From: Candidatus Planktophila lacus
GTDB lineage: Bacteria > Pseudomonadota > Gammaproteobacteria > Steroidobacterales > Steroidobacteraceae
Assembly (NCBI GenBank): GCA_943331345.2
Contig: CALQLF020000004.1
Location: 1-64,000 of the forward strand
Length of the DNA: 64,000 nt
Direction: 5' to 3'
The position numbers and the translations under genes are program-made. The notes beneath the pieces are model-generated. The model was given only the letters and a program-made list of their open reading frames with translations, had not been told where the DNA came from and did no database searches. Of the stretch, positions 27,944 through 36,353 are shown piece by piece (the first letter of the stretch is position 1; every line of letters begins with the position of its first letter).

Positions 27944-28614
27944 CTCTCTTCGCTCCTATACTGGCGGCGTGTTGACGCCTTTCGCCATGGCATGTGGTAT
28001 TCGTGGATGTCGTAGCCGGTGGCGGCATCAATGCGAATGTAGGCCTCGCCGTCGCGCAGAAAATGCTCGGGCTCTACCAAGGGGGCCGTTCTGGCAGCCG
28101 CTTGTTGGAAGGCGGCGGCGGCAGAACCTGCGGCCGCCAGCCAGCGCAGGTTCAAAACGGTGGGTGGAAGCAGTTCCACTTCTGCACGCTCCAACTTCAG
28201 CAGCATGGCGATGGGTTCTACAAACGCCACCTCGATGATTTCGCTGCCGTCCGCTTGTGGTACGGCGCCGGCGGGTGCCTCACCCAGAAAGAACCACGTA
28301 TCGAACCGACGGGAAGTACCGGCAGGCGCTATCCACCGCGCCAATGGCACCAGTGCGTGCAGGTTGCTCGCGACGTCGAGTTCGATGGCCGCTTCTTCAT
28401 GGGCTTCACGAAGGGCCGCATGGCGCGCGGCGGCCAACGGGTCGTTGCTGACACCGGCGACGGCAGTGTGGTCAGCGGCGTCGATACGGCCACCTGGGAA
28501 CACCCAGTGGTTGGCTCCAAATACCAGCCCTTCGTTGCGCTTGCCCATCAGCACTGAGAAGGGATCGGTCCGCAACAACAGCAGGCTCGCCGATGGAATG
28601 CTCAGGTTGCTCAA
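27940..28614 (-). CDS. Nudix hydrolase
   Basis: About 224 residues. The Nudix region starts at HWVFPGGRID and reaches ARHAALREAHEEAAIEL, fitting REUxEExGU with a long insertion before it. The arrangement resembles the NUDT19/NUDT8-like coenzyme A diphosphatase group, but substrate is unknown. No ATG is available: a TTG at 28614 overlaps the histidine kinase stop (TTGA), while another TTG at 28629 has no Shine-Dalgarno. I used 28614, with low certainty about the exact start. It is followed by the amidase gene through an ATGA overlap. Confidence 0.82.
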   Translation of the reverse strand: MSNLSIPSASLLLLRTDPFSVLMGKRNEGLVFGANHWVFPGGRIDAADHTAVAGVSNDPLAAARHAALREAHEEAAIELDVASNLHALVPLARWIAPAGTSRRFDTWFFLGEAPAGAVPQADGSEIIEVAFVEPIAMLLKLERAEVELLPPTVLNLRWLAAAGSAAAAFQQAAARTAPLVEPEHFLRDGEAYIRIDAATGYDIHEYHMPWRKASTRRQYRSEER

Positions 28615-30080
28615 GAGGTTTCCATCCAATGCGCGTGAGGAGATTCGCCGGCGTTCTTGCGCAGTGCCAGCGACAACAAGACGCGCGTTCCCGTGCGCTC
28701 GGCGCCGGGGCGGGTTTGCAGGAATTCAAGTTCGCCACCGACCATTTGTGCACGGTAACGCATCAGTTGCATACCAAGACCGGTATCGGGATGCCCAGTG
28801 GGTGCCGTTGCCAAGGGCATGCCTTGCCCATCGTCGGTCACTTCCAGTTGTAATAGTCCCGGGAGGCTGTGCAAGCGCACCACTACGGTACTGGCACCAG
28901 AATGTTTTACGGCGTTGCTGAGCGCTTCTTGGGCAATGCGGAACACGTGTACGGCGGCCTCGTCGGTCAAGCCGGCTGGTGCGCCACCGGCCACTTCCAA
29001 CCGACAAACGGGGCGTGGCAAGTGAACGAACTGTCGCAGGAGGCCTTCCAGCGCGATGGGCAGGCCGCCTTGGGAAAGTTCGATGGGGCAAAGGCCGCGG
29101 GCGAGCGTACGTACGCTTTCCAGTGCCGCGCGCTGTAGTTGGTGCAGTTGGTCGATACGGTCCACCAACTCGGGCGCGGCGCGAGCGATGTCGCGCTTCA
29201 ATGCCCCCATCATCATCAGGATGCCGCTTAATTGCTGCCCGATGTCGTCATGCAGGTCACTACCGAGACGTCGCTGTTCGCGCCCGCTGATGTCCAGCAG
29301 TTCCCGTTCCAGTTCCTTCGGGCGAGTGACATCGCGAGTGATGGAAACAAGACCCGTGACCTCGTCGCTATGCGCTTCGCGAAGCAGTGCTTTGGTGGTG
29401 GCGCGCCAGCGCAGGCTGCCATCGCGTTGCGGGTCCGCCCGCTCGCGAAAGACCTCGTTGGCGTCACCCCCTAGCAGGGCTTGGTCCGAGAGGGCTTCAG
29501 CGGCGAGGGCAGGCGGTAGCGGCAAGTCCGAAAGGGGGCGGCCTAGCGCTTCTGCGGCTGTGAAGCGGGCTTCGCGCAACAGGGCGAGATTGGCCATGGT
29601 CAGGCGGCCACGTTCGTCCACGGCATAGATGGCGTCGGGGATGGCATCTACCAACGTTCGTAGCAGACGCCGTTGCGCCTCGAGCGCGCGCTCCGCCTGG
29701 TGTCGCTCCTGTCGCGCCCACATCTCTGTCAGCGCGCGTCGTACCGCCGGCCCCAAGCGTGACAGGCGGCTTTTCAGCACGTAGTCGGTGGCACCGCTTT
29801 TCAGGGTGTCGATAGCCAGTTCTTCGCCGGCGGACCCGGAAACGAAGATGAACGGCACCGTGAGCGTGCGAATGCGCAACAGGTCCAGCGCTTCCAGACC
29901 GTCCAGATCGGGCAGGGTGCGGTCGGCCAGCACCAAGGCTGGCAATTCCTCGTCCAACGCGGCCAACAGCGCGGCGCGACTGGTGAGGGGAACCCAGTCC
30001 ATATCGGGTTGCGTACGCAGCAGTTCGCGGTGCACGCACTCGCTGTCTGCTAGGTTCGCTTCGAGGTGGAAAACGCGCAT
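28611..30080 (-). CDS. Receiver-PAS-histidine kinase (NarX/DegS-type HisKA_3)
   Basis: This 489-residue protein has, in order, an N-terminal response-regulator receiver (phospho-acceptor Asp in LVLADRTLPDLDG; Lys in DYVLK), a PAS domain (about 150-260), a HisKA_3 dimerisation domain with phospho-His in SDLHDDIGQQLSG, and an HATPase domain (EALSNAVKHSG, VTDDGQGM, GLGMQLMRYR). There are no membrane spans, so it is cytoplasmic. The receiver's usual Asp-Asp pair reads LEAN, missing one acidic residue. I chose ATG 30080 (MRVFHLEAN) because GGAG lies five bases before it; 30134 is an alternative. No partner NarL-type regulator is adjacent. Confidence 0.87.
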   Translation of the reverse strand: MRVFHLEANLADSECVHRELLRTQPDMDWVPLTSRAALLAALDEELPALVLADRTLPDLDGLEALDLLRIRTLTVPFIFVSGSAGEELAIDTLKSGATDYVLKSRLSRLGPAVRRALTEMWARQERHQAERALEAQRRLLRTLVDAIPDAIYAVDERGRLTMANLALLREARFTAAEALGRPLSDLPLPPALAAEALSDQALLGGDANEVFRERADPQRDGSLRWRATTKALLREAHSDEVTGLVSITRDVTRPKELERELLDISGREQRRLGSDLHDDIGQQLSGILMMMGALKRDIARAAPELVDRIDQLHQLQRAALESVRTLARGLCPIELSQGGLPIALEGLLRQFVHLPRPVCRLEVAGGAPAGLTDEAAVHVFRIAQEALSNAVKHSGASTVVVRLHSLPGLLQLEVTDDGQGMPLATAPTGHPDTGLGMQLMRYRAQMVGGELEFLQTRPGAERTGTRVLLSLALRKNAGESPHAHWMETS

Positions 30081-30185
30081 CGGGGCTCCGGCCACGGTGG
30101 GAGTGGCCTGCCGTTTCAGTGTAAGCCAATCCATGGGCGCGGCCCCGCCCTATACTTCCGGAATGAACCGCCAATGGACCCACCC

Positions 30186-31307
30186 ATGACCTCTGCCCTC
30201 GGCGCTGGTGCGGCCTTGCGGCCGCCCTTTCTGCGGCCCGATGTGTCGGGCTTGTTCGCCAGCTTGCGAGCGGCGGGTGCCCTCGGTTGCGTGGCCGTGG
30301 TGAGTCACGCCGAGGGTTCAACCTATTCGAAGCCAGGCGCTCTCATGTTGTTTGCTGCTGATGGGCGGCAGGCGGGCTTGCTGAGCGGCGGCTGTCTGGA
30401 AGGCGACTTGGCGGACCGCGCGGCCCGCGTCATGCAGACCGGCCTGCCGGAAGTGGTGCACTACGACGCCCGCGACGTCGAGCAGGACGTTTTGTTCGGG
30501 CTGGCGTTTGGCTGCGAGGGCTTGCTCCGTATCCATTTGCTGCCCCTTGGGACGCAGCAAGGCTATGAGCCGCTGGCCACCTTGGCTGCTGCCACAGCCG
30601 CCGGGCAGGGAGTGGTCTGGGGTCTGTTCACCGCGGGGCCGCGCAACGGGCAAGTGCTGGTGGCAACCGCCGCCTTGCAAGCGCATACGCCGTTGAATGG
30701 TTGGACTTTGCCCGGCGGGCACGCAGCCCTCGCAGGAGGGGTGGCCGCAGGAGTGCCCGGAGGAGTACCCGGGGGCATGGCCGCTGACGAGGAACTTCTG
30801 CTCCTGCGCATGGCCCCTGTGCCGCGGTTGTTGCTGTTGGGCGCCGGCGCCGAAGCGCCAGCGCTGGCGGCTGGGGCTTTGGCGCTAGGGTGGCAGGTCA
30901 CGGTATTGGACCATCGCGCGAGTTGGGCCAGCCCGGCTCGTTTCACGGCTGGGGTAGAGGTTCGCACCTTGGATCCCCGCGAGCCCATCGCGGCAGTGGC
31001 CCCCGCCATGCCGGTCGGCGCAGTTCTGCCAGCCGCTGACGCTGCCGTAGTCATGGCACACCATCTGGAGGTCGATGCCGCTTGGCTGGCTCGCCTCGCC
31101 GAAACGCAAACCCCGTGGATTGGCCTGCTCGGCCCTGCAGCGCGCCGGGGGCGTCTGCTGGCGCGCATCGGTCTGCAGTCGCCGGCCTTTGCCGGGCGCG
31201 TACAGGGCCCGGTGGGCCTGCCCGTGGGCGCACGCACCCCGGAAGAAATTGCTCTGTCCATTCTCGCCGCGGCCCAGCAGGCGGTAGCTGCGCAAGGAAA
31301 CGGCTGA
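30186..31307 (+). CDS. XdhC/CoxI-family protein
   Basis: This 373-residue protein has the N-terminal XdhC/CoxI motif (SGGCLEGDLADRA, about residue 70) and a C-terminal Rossmann domain (LLLLGAGAEAPALAAGALALGWQVTVLDHR region, about 210-235). Family members insert or sulfurate the molybdenum cofactor in xanthine dehydrogenase or CO dehydrogenase. No molybdo-hydroxylase gene is in the window, so its client is unknown. A short Gly/Val/Pro repeat (AGVPGGVPGGMA) lies between the domains. The start at 30186 is tentative; ATG 30174 is in frame. Its stop overlaps the next start (TGATG). Confidence 0.86.
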   Translation: MTSALGAGAALRPPFLRPDVSGLFASLRAAGALGCVAVVSHAEGSTYSKPGALMLFAADGRQAGLLSGGCLEGDLADRAARVMQTGLPEVVHYDARDVEQDVLFGLAFGCEGLLRIHLLPLGTQQGYEPLATLAAATAAGQGVVWGLFTAGPRNGQVLVATAALQAHTPLNGWTLPGGHAALAGGVAAGVPGGVPGGMAADEELLLLRMAPVPRLLLLGAGAEAPALAAGALALGWQVTVLDHRASWASPARFTAGVEVRTLDPREPIAAVAPAMPVGAVLPAADAAVVMAHHLEVDAAWLARLAETQTPWIGLLGPAARRGRLLARIGLQSPAFAGRVQGPVGLPVGARTPEEIALSILAAAQQAVAAQGNG

Positions 31308-31924
31308 TGTCGGTACAAACGCTGTTTCCCACGCAGGTTTACCACGGCGCTCTCATGCGTACCGGTGGCGAGGTGCTGCGCAAGCGCCTCCTGCGCGAGT
31401 GCTTGCAACTGCCCGAGGACGATCTGGCCGGCCAGCGCTGGTCCGCGAAGAACTACCCCGGCGGCTATACCTCCTATGGCTCGGTTTGCCGCTTGCAGAC
31501 GGTTTCGCCCACCTTCGCTGAACTCGAGCGCCGCCTGCGCCGCCATGTGAAGGCTTATGCCAAGGCGCTGCAGTGGGACTTGGGCGGACGCGCGTTGGTA
31601 ATGACCGACTGCTGGGTGAACCTGATGCCGCAGGGCGTGGTGCACAGCTTGCACCTGCACCCGTTATCCGTCGTCAGCGGCACTTACTACGTGCGTACGC
31701 CGCCGCGCTCTTCCGGGTTGAAGTTGGAAGATCCGCGACTGGACCGGTTCATGGCGGCACCGCCGCGCCGCGCCGATGCGGACCGCGAGCACCGCTCCTG
31801 GGTCACTCTGCCCGCGCGGGCGGGCTATCTGAATCTTTTCGAGAGTTGGCTGAGGCACGAAGTGCCTCCCAACCCTGCCGCGAGCGAACGGATTAGCATT
31901 AGCTTCAACTACGCCTGGGCCTAA
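31307..31924 (+). CDS. Putative 2OG-Fe(II) oxygenase-like protein (TIGR02466 type)
   Basis: This 205-residue protein resembles the TIGR02466 family of putative 2-oxoglutarate/iron oxygenases: it starts LFPTQVYHG, has SLHLHPLSVVSGTYYV (candidate metal His) near residue 115 and LFESWLRHEVPPNP with a second His near residue 185. It ends SFNYAWA, as expected. The substrate of the family is not established. Its ATG overlaps the XdhC stop by TGATG, so they form a two-gene unit. Confidence 0.8.
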   Translation: MSVQTLFPTQVYHGALMRTGGEVLRKRLLRECLQLPEDDLAGQRWSAKNYPGGYTSYGSVCRLQTVSPTFAELERRLRRHVKAYAKALQWDLGGRALVMTDCWVNLMPQGVVHSLHLHPLSVVSGTYYVRTPPRSSGLKLEDPRLDRFMAAPPRRADADREHRSWVTLPARAGYLNLFESWLRHEVPPNPAASERISISFNYAWA

Positions 31925-31970
31925 CGGGCTGCCGGGGGACTAGCCGTTGCTCCCAGGGGCTTACCCGGGT

Positions 31971-31988
31971 GGGTTATGAACCCATAAC
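31971..31988 (+). promoter_or_regulatory. Palindrome upstream of cysJ, candidate operator
   Basis: GGGTTATGAACCC (31971-31983) is a palindrome with a 3-base centre, and GTTATG...CATAAC (31973-31988) is an overlapping second one. It lies about 50 bases before the cysJ start. A CysB-type or other sulfur regulator is possible; no consensus match is claimed. Confidence 0.35.
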
Positions 31989-32036
31989 GACTGGAAACTA
32001 TGCCCGTAGGCGGGTGGCCCGTACCATGTGCGGCTT

Positions 32037-33836
32037 ATGTCCCAGAACCCCCTTCCCGCGGCTGTGCCGCTAGACCCCGAGGCGCGTGCCGCACTCGACC
32101 ATTTTGCTGCTCGTCTGAGCCCCGCTGGCCTTTGGTGGGCGGCTGGCTACTTGGCTGGCCTCGCGCAAGCAGGCGGGGCCCCCGCAGGCGCCGCGACTGC
32201 CACGGGCGCTACGGCCGCCGAGGCTGGCGTGCTGGTCCTCACGGCTTCCCAGACCGGTAATGCCCGCCGCTTGGGCGAGAAGCTGCGCGAGGCGCTAGTG
32301 GCCGCTGGCCATATTGTGAAAGTGGTTGCGGCAGCGGATGTGAACGCCAAGCAATTGGTAGCCGCGCGCACGCTCTTTGCCGTGGCCAGTACCCAGGGCG
32401 AAGGTGAGCCGCCCGACGAAGCGCGCGGTCTGTGGGAATTGCTTGCTGGTCGCAAGGCGCCAAAGTTCGCGGACACCGGCTTTGCGGTATTCGGCCTTGG
32501 CGATTCCAGCTACCCGCTGTTTTGCGAGGCTGGCAAGTTTCTTGATGAACGTTTCGCCACGCTTGGTGCGCAGCGGTTGCTGGACCGTATCGACGCGGAC
32601 GTGGAATACGCTGACGAAGCCGACGCTTGGATAGCAGCGGCCGTGGCTGCCGTGCCCGCTCCGGCCGTGCGTGCCGTGGCGCCGACTGCTTTCAGCTTTG
32701 TGCCGGCTGCAGTCCGCGATGCCGACAAGGACCACCCGCGCGAGGTAGGCATTCTCGCCGCGCAGCGTATCGTCGCGCGTCAGGCCGACCGTGCCGTGGT
32801 GCATTACGAGTTGGAGGCGGGCGAGGGCTTTGCTTACGAGCCTGGTGATTCGCTGGGCGTGTGGCCACTGAACCCCACTGCCGTGGTGGCGCGGGTGGCG
32901 GCGCATCTACCTGGCGCTGCGTTGGACGCACCGGTGGTGCGTGGCAAGCACGAACGTCCGCTGGGCGAATGGCTCGGTGAGCAGTTAGAGATAACGCGTC
33001 TGGCGCGGCCATTTCTCGAAGCGCAGGCGGAACGTTCCGGTGCGCCGGAACTTGCCGCCGTGCTGGACAAATCACCGGCCGGCGCAGCGCGCTTGCAGGC
33101 CTTCGTTGCCACCGCCAACGTCGCTGACGTGCTGGAGCGTTTCCCGGTACAGACCGGCCGCGAATGGAACGCGGGCGAACTGCTGGCTGCACTGCGACCA
33201 CTGGCACCGCGGCTGTATTCCATCGCTTCGAGTCGCGCCGCAGTGGGCGAGGAAGTGCACCTGACCATCGCCAGCGTCGATAACGGCGCGGCCTCGGGCC
33301 ATCTGTGGCAGCGCGGCACCGCGGCCAGTGGCAACACTGTGCGCGCCTACCTCGAGCGCAACACGCATTTTCGTTTGCCGGCGGATGCCTCGCAGGACGT
33401 CATCATGATCGGCCCGGGCACGGGCGTGGCGCCATTCCGCGCCTTCGTGCAGGAGCGTGGTGAAACGGGTGCCACTGGCCGCAACTGGCTGTTTTTCGGT
33501 GCGCGCCATTTTGATACTGAGTTCCTCTACCAGTTGGAATGGCAGCAAGCACTTAAGGACGGGCGCTTGAATCGCTTGGACTTGGCTTTCTCGCGTGACC
33601 AAGCCCAGAAGATTTACGTACAGGACCGTTTGCGCGAACAGGCAGCTGACTTGTGGAGTTGGCTGCAAGGCGGCGCCAGCCTCTACGTTTGCGGTGACGC
33701 CACTCGCATGGCGCCCGATGTGCACACCGCGCTGCGTGATACGGCGCAGCAGCAAGGCGGGCTGGATGCCGAGGCCGCGGAAGCGTGGCTTGCGGAACTC
33801 GCCGCCACCAAGCGCTACTTGCGCGATGTTTACTAA
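32037..33836 (+). CDS. cysJ: NADPH-sulfite reductase flavoprotein subunit (alpha)
   Basis: This 599-residue protein has an FMN flavodoxin domain (LTASQTGNARRLGEKL, about 68; STQGEGEPPDEA; FGLGDSSYPLFC), an FAD-binding ferredoxin-reductase domain (PRLYSIASS, about 398) and an NADPH domain (MIGPGTGVAPFRAFVQERG; CGDATRMAPDV). It ends RYLRDVY, like other CysJ proteins. It passes electrons from NADPH to CysI for the six-electron reduction of sulfite to sulfide. The ATG at 32037 lies in frame with a GTG nine bases earlier. It begins the cysJIHG operon. Confidence 0.97.
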   Translation: MSQNPLPAAVPLDPEARAALDHFAARLSPAGLWWAAGYLAGLAQAGGAPAGAATATGATAAEAGVLVLTASQTGNARRLGEKLREALVAAGHIVKVVAAADVNAKQLVAARTLFAVASTQGEGEPPDEARGLWELLAGRKAPKFADTGFAVFGLGDSSYPLFCEAGKFLDERFATLGAQRLLDRIDADVEYADEADAWIAAAVAAVPAPAVRAVAPTAFSFVPAAVRDADKDHPREVGILAAQRIVARQADRAVVHYELEAGEGFAYEPGDSLGVWPLNPTAVVARVAAHLPGAALDAPVVRGKHERPLGEWLGEQLEITRLARPFLEAQAERSGAPELAAVLDKSPAGAARLQAFVATANVADVLERFPVQTGREWNAGELLAALRPLAPRLYSIASSRAAVGEEVHLTIASVDNGAASGHLWQRGTAASGNTVRAYLERNTHFRLPADASQDVIMIGPGTGVAPFRAFVQERGETGATGRNWLFFGARHFDTEFLYQLEWQQALKDGRLNRLDLAFSRDQAQKIYVQDRLREQAADLWSWLQGGASLYVCGDATRMAPDVHTALRDTAQQQGGLDAEAAEAWLAELAATKRYLRDVY

Positions 33837-33846
33837 GGAGCCGGAC

Positions 33847-35544
33847 GTGTCCAAGTCCCCCAACGTCTCTTCTGCGCCGTTGTCGGCCGTCGAAGGCATC
33901 AAGACGCGCAGCCGTGGCTTGCGTGGTTCGCTGGTCGAGAGCTTGGCTAACCCCGTTACTGGTGCTATTGCCGACGACGACACGCAGCTCATCAAGTTCC
34001 ATGGCAGCTACCAGCAGGACGACCGCGACATTCGCGAAGAGCGGCGCCAGCAGAAGTTGGAGCCGGCGTTCAGCTTCATGATTCGTACCCGTCTGCCGGG
34101 TGGTGTGGCCACGCCGCAGCAGTGGCTGGCGCTGGATGCCATCACGCGCGAGTTCGGCAACGGCACGCTGAAGCTGACCACACGCCAGGCCTTCCAAGTT
34201 CATGGTGTAGTGAAGCGGAATTTGCGTGACACCTTCATGGCGATGAACCGCGTGGCCATCGACTGCATCGCCGCTTGCGGCGACGTGAACCGCAATGTCA
34301 TGGCTGGCATCAACCCTACGCAGAGCGCGGTTCATGCGGAGATTCATGCCTATGCGCGTGGTCTTTCGGAGCACTTGTTGCCGCATACGCGTGCTTACCA
34401 TGAGATTTGGCTCGACGGCGAGAAGCTGGTGGGCGAAGTGGGTGAGGCCGAACCGCTTTACGGCGCCACCTACCTGCCGCGCAAGTTCAAGGCCGCCATC
34501 GTGCTGCCGCCGCACAACGATGTAGATATCTACACGCAGGACCTGGGCTTCATTGCCATCGTCGAAAACGGCGAGTTGGTGGGCTTCAACCTCACCGCGG
34601 GGGGTGGCCTCGGGGCCACGCATGGCGAGTCCGCCACGTTCCCGCGTTTGGCGAATGCCATCGGGTACTTGCCGAAGGAGCGTCTGAACGAAGTGGCAGC
34701 AGCGGTGATGACCACCCAGCGTGACTTCGGTGACCGCACCAACCGCAAGCATGCGCGTCTGAAGTACACCATCCAGGACCGCGGCGTGGCGTGGTTCAAG
34801 GAAGAGTTGTTCCGTCGTCTGGGTGGGCCTCTGGCAGCACCGAAGCCGTTCAGTTTCACTACTCGCGGTGACCGCTTCGGTTGGGAGACCGGTGAAGACG
34901 GTCGCTTGCACCTGACGCTGCGTGTGCCGGGTGGACGCATTGTCGATGGTCCTGCAGCCAAGTGGATGGCTGGGCTGCGCGCCTATGCTGAACTGGGGCT
35001 AGGCGAATTGCGGCTCACGCCGAACCAGAATTTGCAGTTGGCGAATATCGCCGAAAGCGAAAAGTCCAAGGTGGATGCGCTCGTGGCGCAATACGGCTTG
35101 GGTATTCATGAAGCCGCCACGCCGGTCGCGCTAGATGCCATCGCCTGCGTGGCGCTCCCGACTTGTGCGCTCGCCATGGCCGAGGCAGAACGTTACATCA
35201 TGGATTTCAGCGCGCGCGTGGATGCCCTCCTGACGAACCATGGATTGGACCGCGAGCGCGTCAGCGTGCGTATTACGGGTTGCCCCAATGGTTGTGGCCG
35301 CCCCTACGTGGCGGAGATTGGCCTCGTGGGCAAGGCGCCCGGGCGCTACAACCTCATGCTGGGCGCCGATGCGCTCGGCACGCGTCTGAACACGCTTTAC
35401 CGCGAGAACCTCGACGAGACCGCCATTCTTGCCGCACTGGACCCGCTCATTGCGGGCTGGGCTGCAGGGCGTCGCGCTGGCGAAACCTTCGGCGACTGGA
35501 CCGTCCGCAATGGCGTGGTGGTACCGCCGGCCGTGGAGGCTTGA
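33847..35544 (+). CDS. cysI: Sulfite reductase hemoprotein subunit (beta)
   Basis: This 565-residue protein has the duplicated sulfite-reductase ferredoxin-like/siroheme fold ([31 protein letters not shown]). The four cysteines that bind the [4Fe-4S] cluster and bridge siroheme are in CVALPTC (about 440) and TGCPNGC (about 480). The start is GTG at 33847, six bases after GGAG, which overlaps the cysJ stop. It forms the alpha8beta4 complex with CysJ. Siroheme comes from cysG two genes downstream. Confidence 0.97.
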   Translation: MSKSPNVSSAPLSAVEGIKTRSRGLRGSLVESLANPVTGAIADDDTQLIKFHGSYQQDDRDIREERRQQKLEPAFSFMIRTRLPGGVATPQQWLALDAITREFGNGTLKLTTRQAFQVHGVVKRNLRDTFMAMNRVAIDCIAACGDVNRNVMAGINPTQSAVHAEIHAYARGLSEHLLPHTRAYHEIWLDGEKLVGEVGEAEPLYGATYLPRKFKAAIVLPPHNDVDIYTQDLGFIAIVENGELVGFNLTAGGGLGATHGESATFPRLANAIGYLPKERLNEVAAAVMTTQRDFGDRTNRKHARLKYTIQDRGVAWFKEELFRRLGGPLAAPKPFSFTTRGDRFGWETGEDGRLHLTLRVPGGRIVDGPAAKWMAGLRAYAELGLGELRLTPNQNLQLANIAESEKSKVDALVAQYGLGIHEAATPVALDAIACVALPTCALAMAEAERYIMDFSARVDALLTNHGLDRERVSVRITGCPNGCGRPYVAEIGLVGKAPGRYNLMLGADALGTRLNTLYRENLDETAILAALDPLIAGWAAGRRAGETFGDWTVRNGVVVPPAVEA

Positions 35545-35549
35545 GCGGC

Positions 35550-36344
35550 GTGAACGCGGTGCCTTCCAACATGGCGGCCAACCCGGTGTCGAGTGTTCCG
35601 GCGCTTGCCGCTGCACCCGCTGGCAATGTGGCCGCCGCGCTTGTTGAGGCGGCACAGCGTGCGGAGCTCTCTGCACAGCTCGAACCGCTCACAGCGGAAC
35701 AGCGCGTGGCTTGGGCCTTGGCAAACTTGCCCGGTCCGCATGTGTTGTCGTCGAGCTTCGGTGCCCAGGCGGCAGTGATGCTGCATCTGGTGGTGTCGCA
35801 GGCGCCGCAGACGCCCGTGGTGGTGGTGGACACGGGGTATCTCTTTCCGGAAACCTACCAGTTCATCGACACGCTGCAAAAACGGCTGAATCTCAATCTG
35901 CAAGTGGCGCGCGCGGAACTAAGCGCCGGCTGGCAGGAGGCTCGCTTTGGTCGCTTGTGGGAGCAGGGTCTCGAGGGCATCGAGACTTACAATCGTATGA
36001 ACAAGGTCGAGCCCATGCGCCGCTTGTTTGACCAAATGGGCGCGCGCACCTGGTTCACGGGGTTGCGGCGTGACCAAGCGGAAAGCCGTTCTGGGGTGGC
36101 TTTCCTTGGTGCGCAGGAAGGCCGCTTCAAAGTGGCGCCTATTGCCGATTGGAGCGACCGTGATGTGGGCATGTACCTGAAACGCCACGGATTGCCTTAC
36201 CACCCCCTGTGGGACAAGGGCTATGTGTCCGTTGGCGATTGGCACACCACGCGGTCGCTCACCGAGGCCGGTTCCGAAGAAGCCACGCGTTTCTTCGGCC
36301 TGAAGCGCGAGTGCGGGCTGCACGAGCCCGACTACTCCATCTAG
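35550..36344 (+). CDS. cysH: Phosphoadenylyl-sulfate (PAPS) reductase
   Basis: This 264-residue protein carries the PP-loop ATP-pyrophosphatase-like core ([16 protein letters not shown]) and [13 protein letters not shown]. The C-terminal catalytic Cys lies in KRECGLH. Only this Cys is present: the CC...CxxC iron-sulfur cluster of APS reductases is absent, so it should use PAPS with thioredoxin or glutaredoxin. I chose GTG 35550 because GGAGG lies ten bases upstream; ATG 35571 is a second option. It supplies sulfite to CysJI. Confidence 0.94.
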   Translation: MNAVPSNMAANPVSSVPALAAAPAGNVAAALVEAAQRAELSAQLEPLTAEQRVAWALANLPGPHVLSSSFGAQAAVMLHLVVSQAPQTPVVVVDTGYLFPETYQFIDTLQKRLNLNLQVARAELSAGWQEARFGRLWEQGLEGIETYNRMNKVEPMRRLFDQMGARTWFTGLRRDQAESRSGVAFLGAQEGRFKVAPIADWSDRDVGMYLKRHGLPYHPLWDKGYVSVGDWHTTRSLTEAGSEEATRFFGLKRECGLHEPDYSI

Positions 36345-36353
36345 GTAGCAGCC

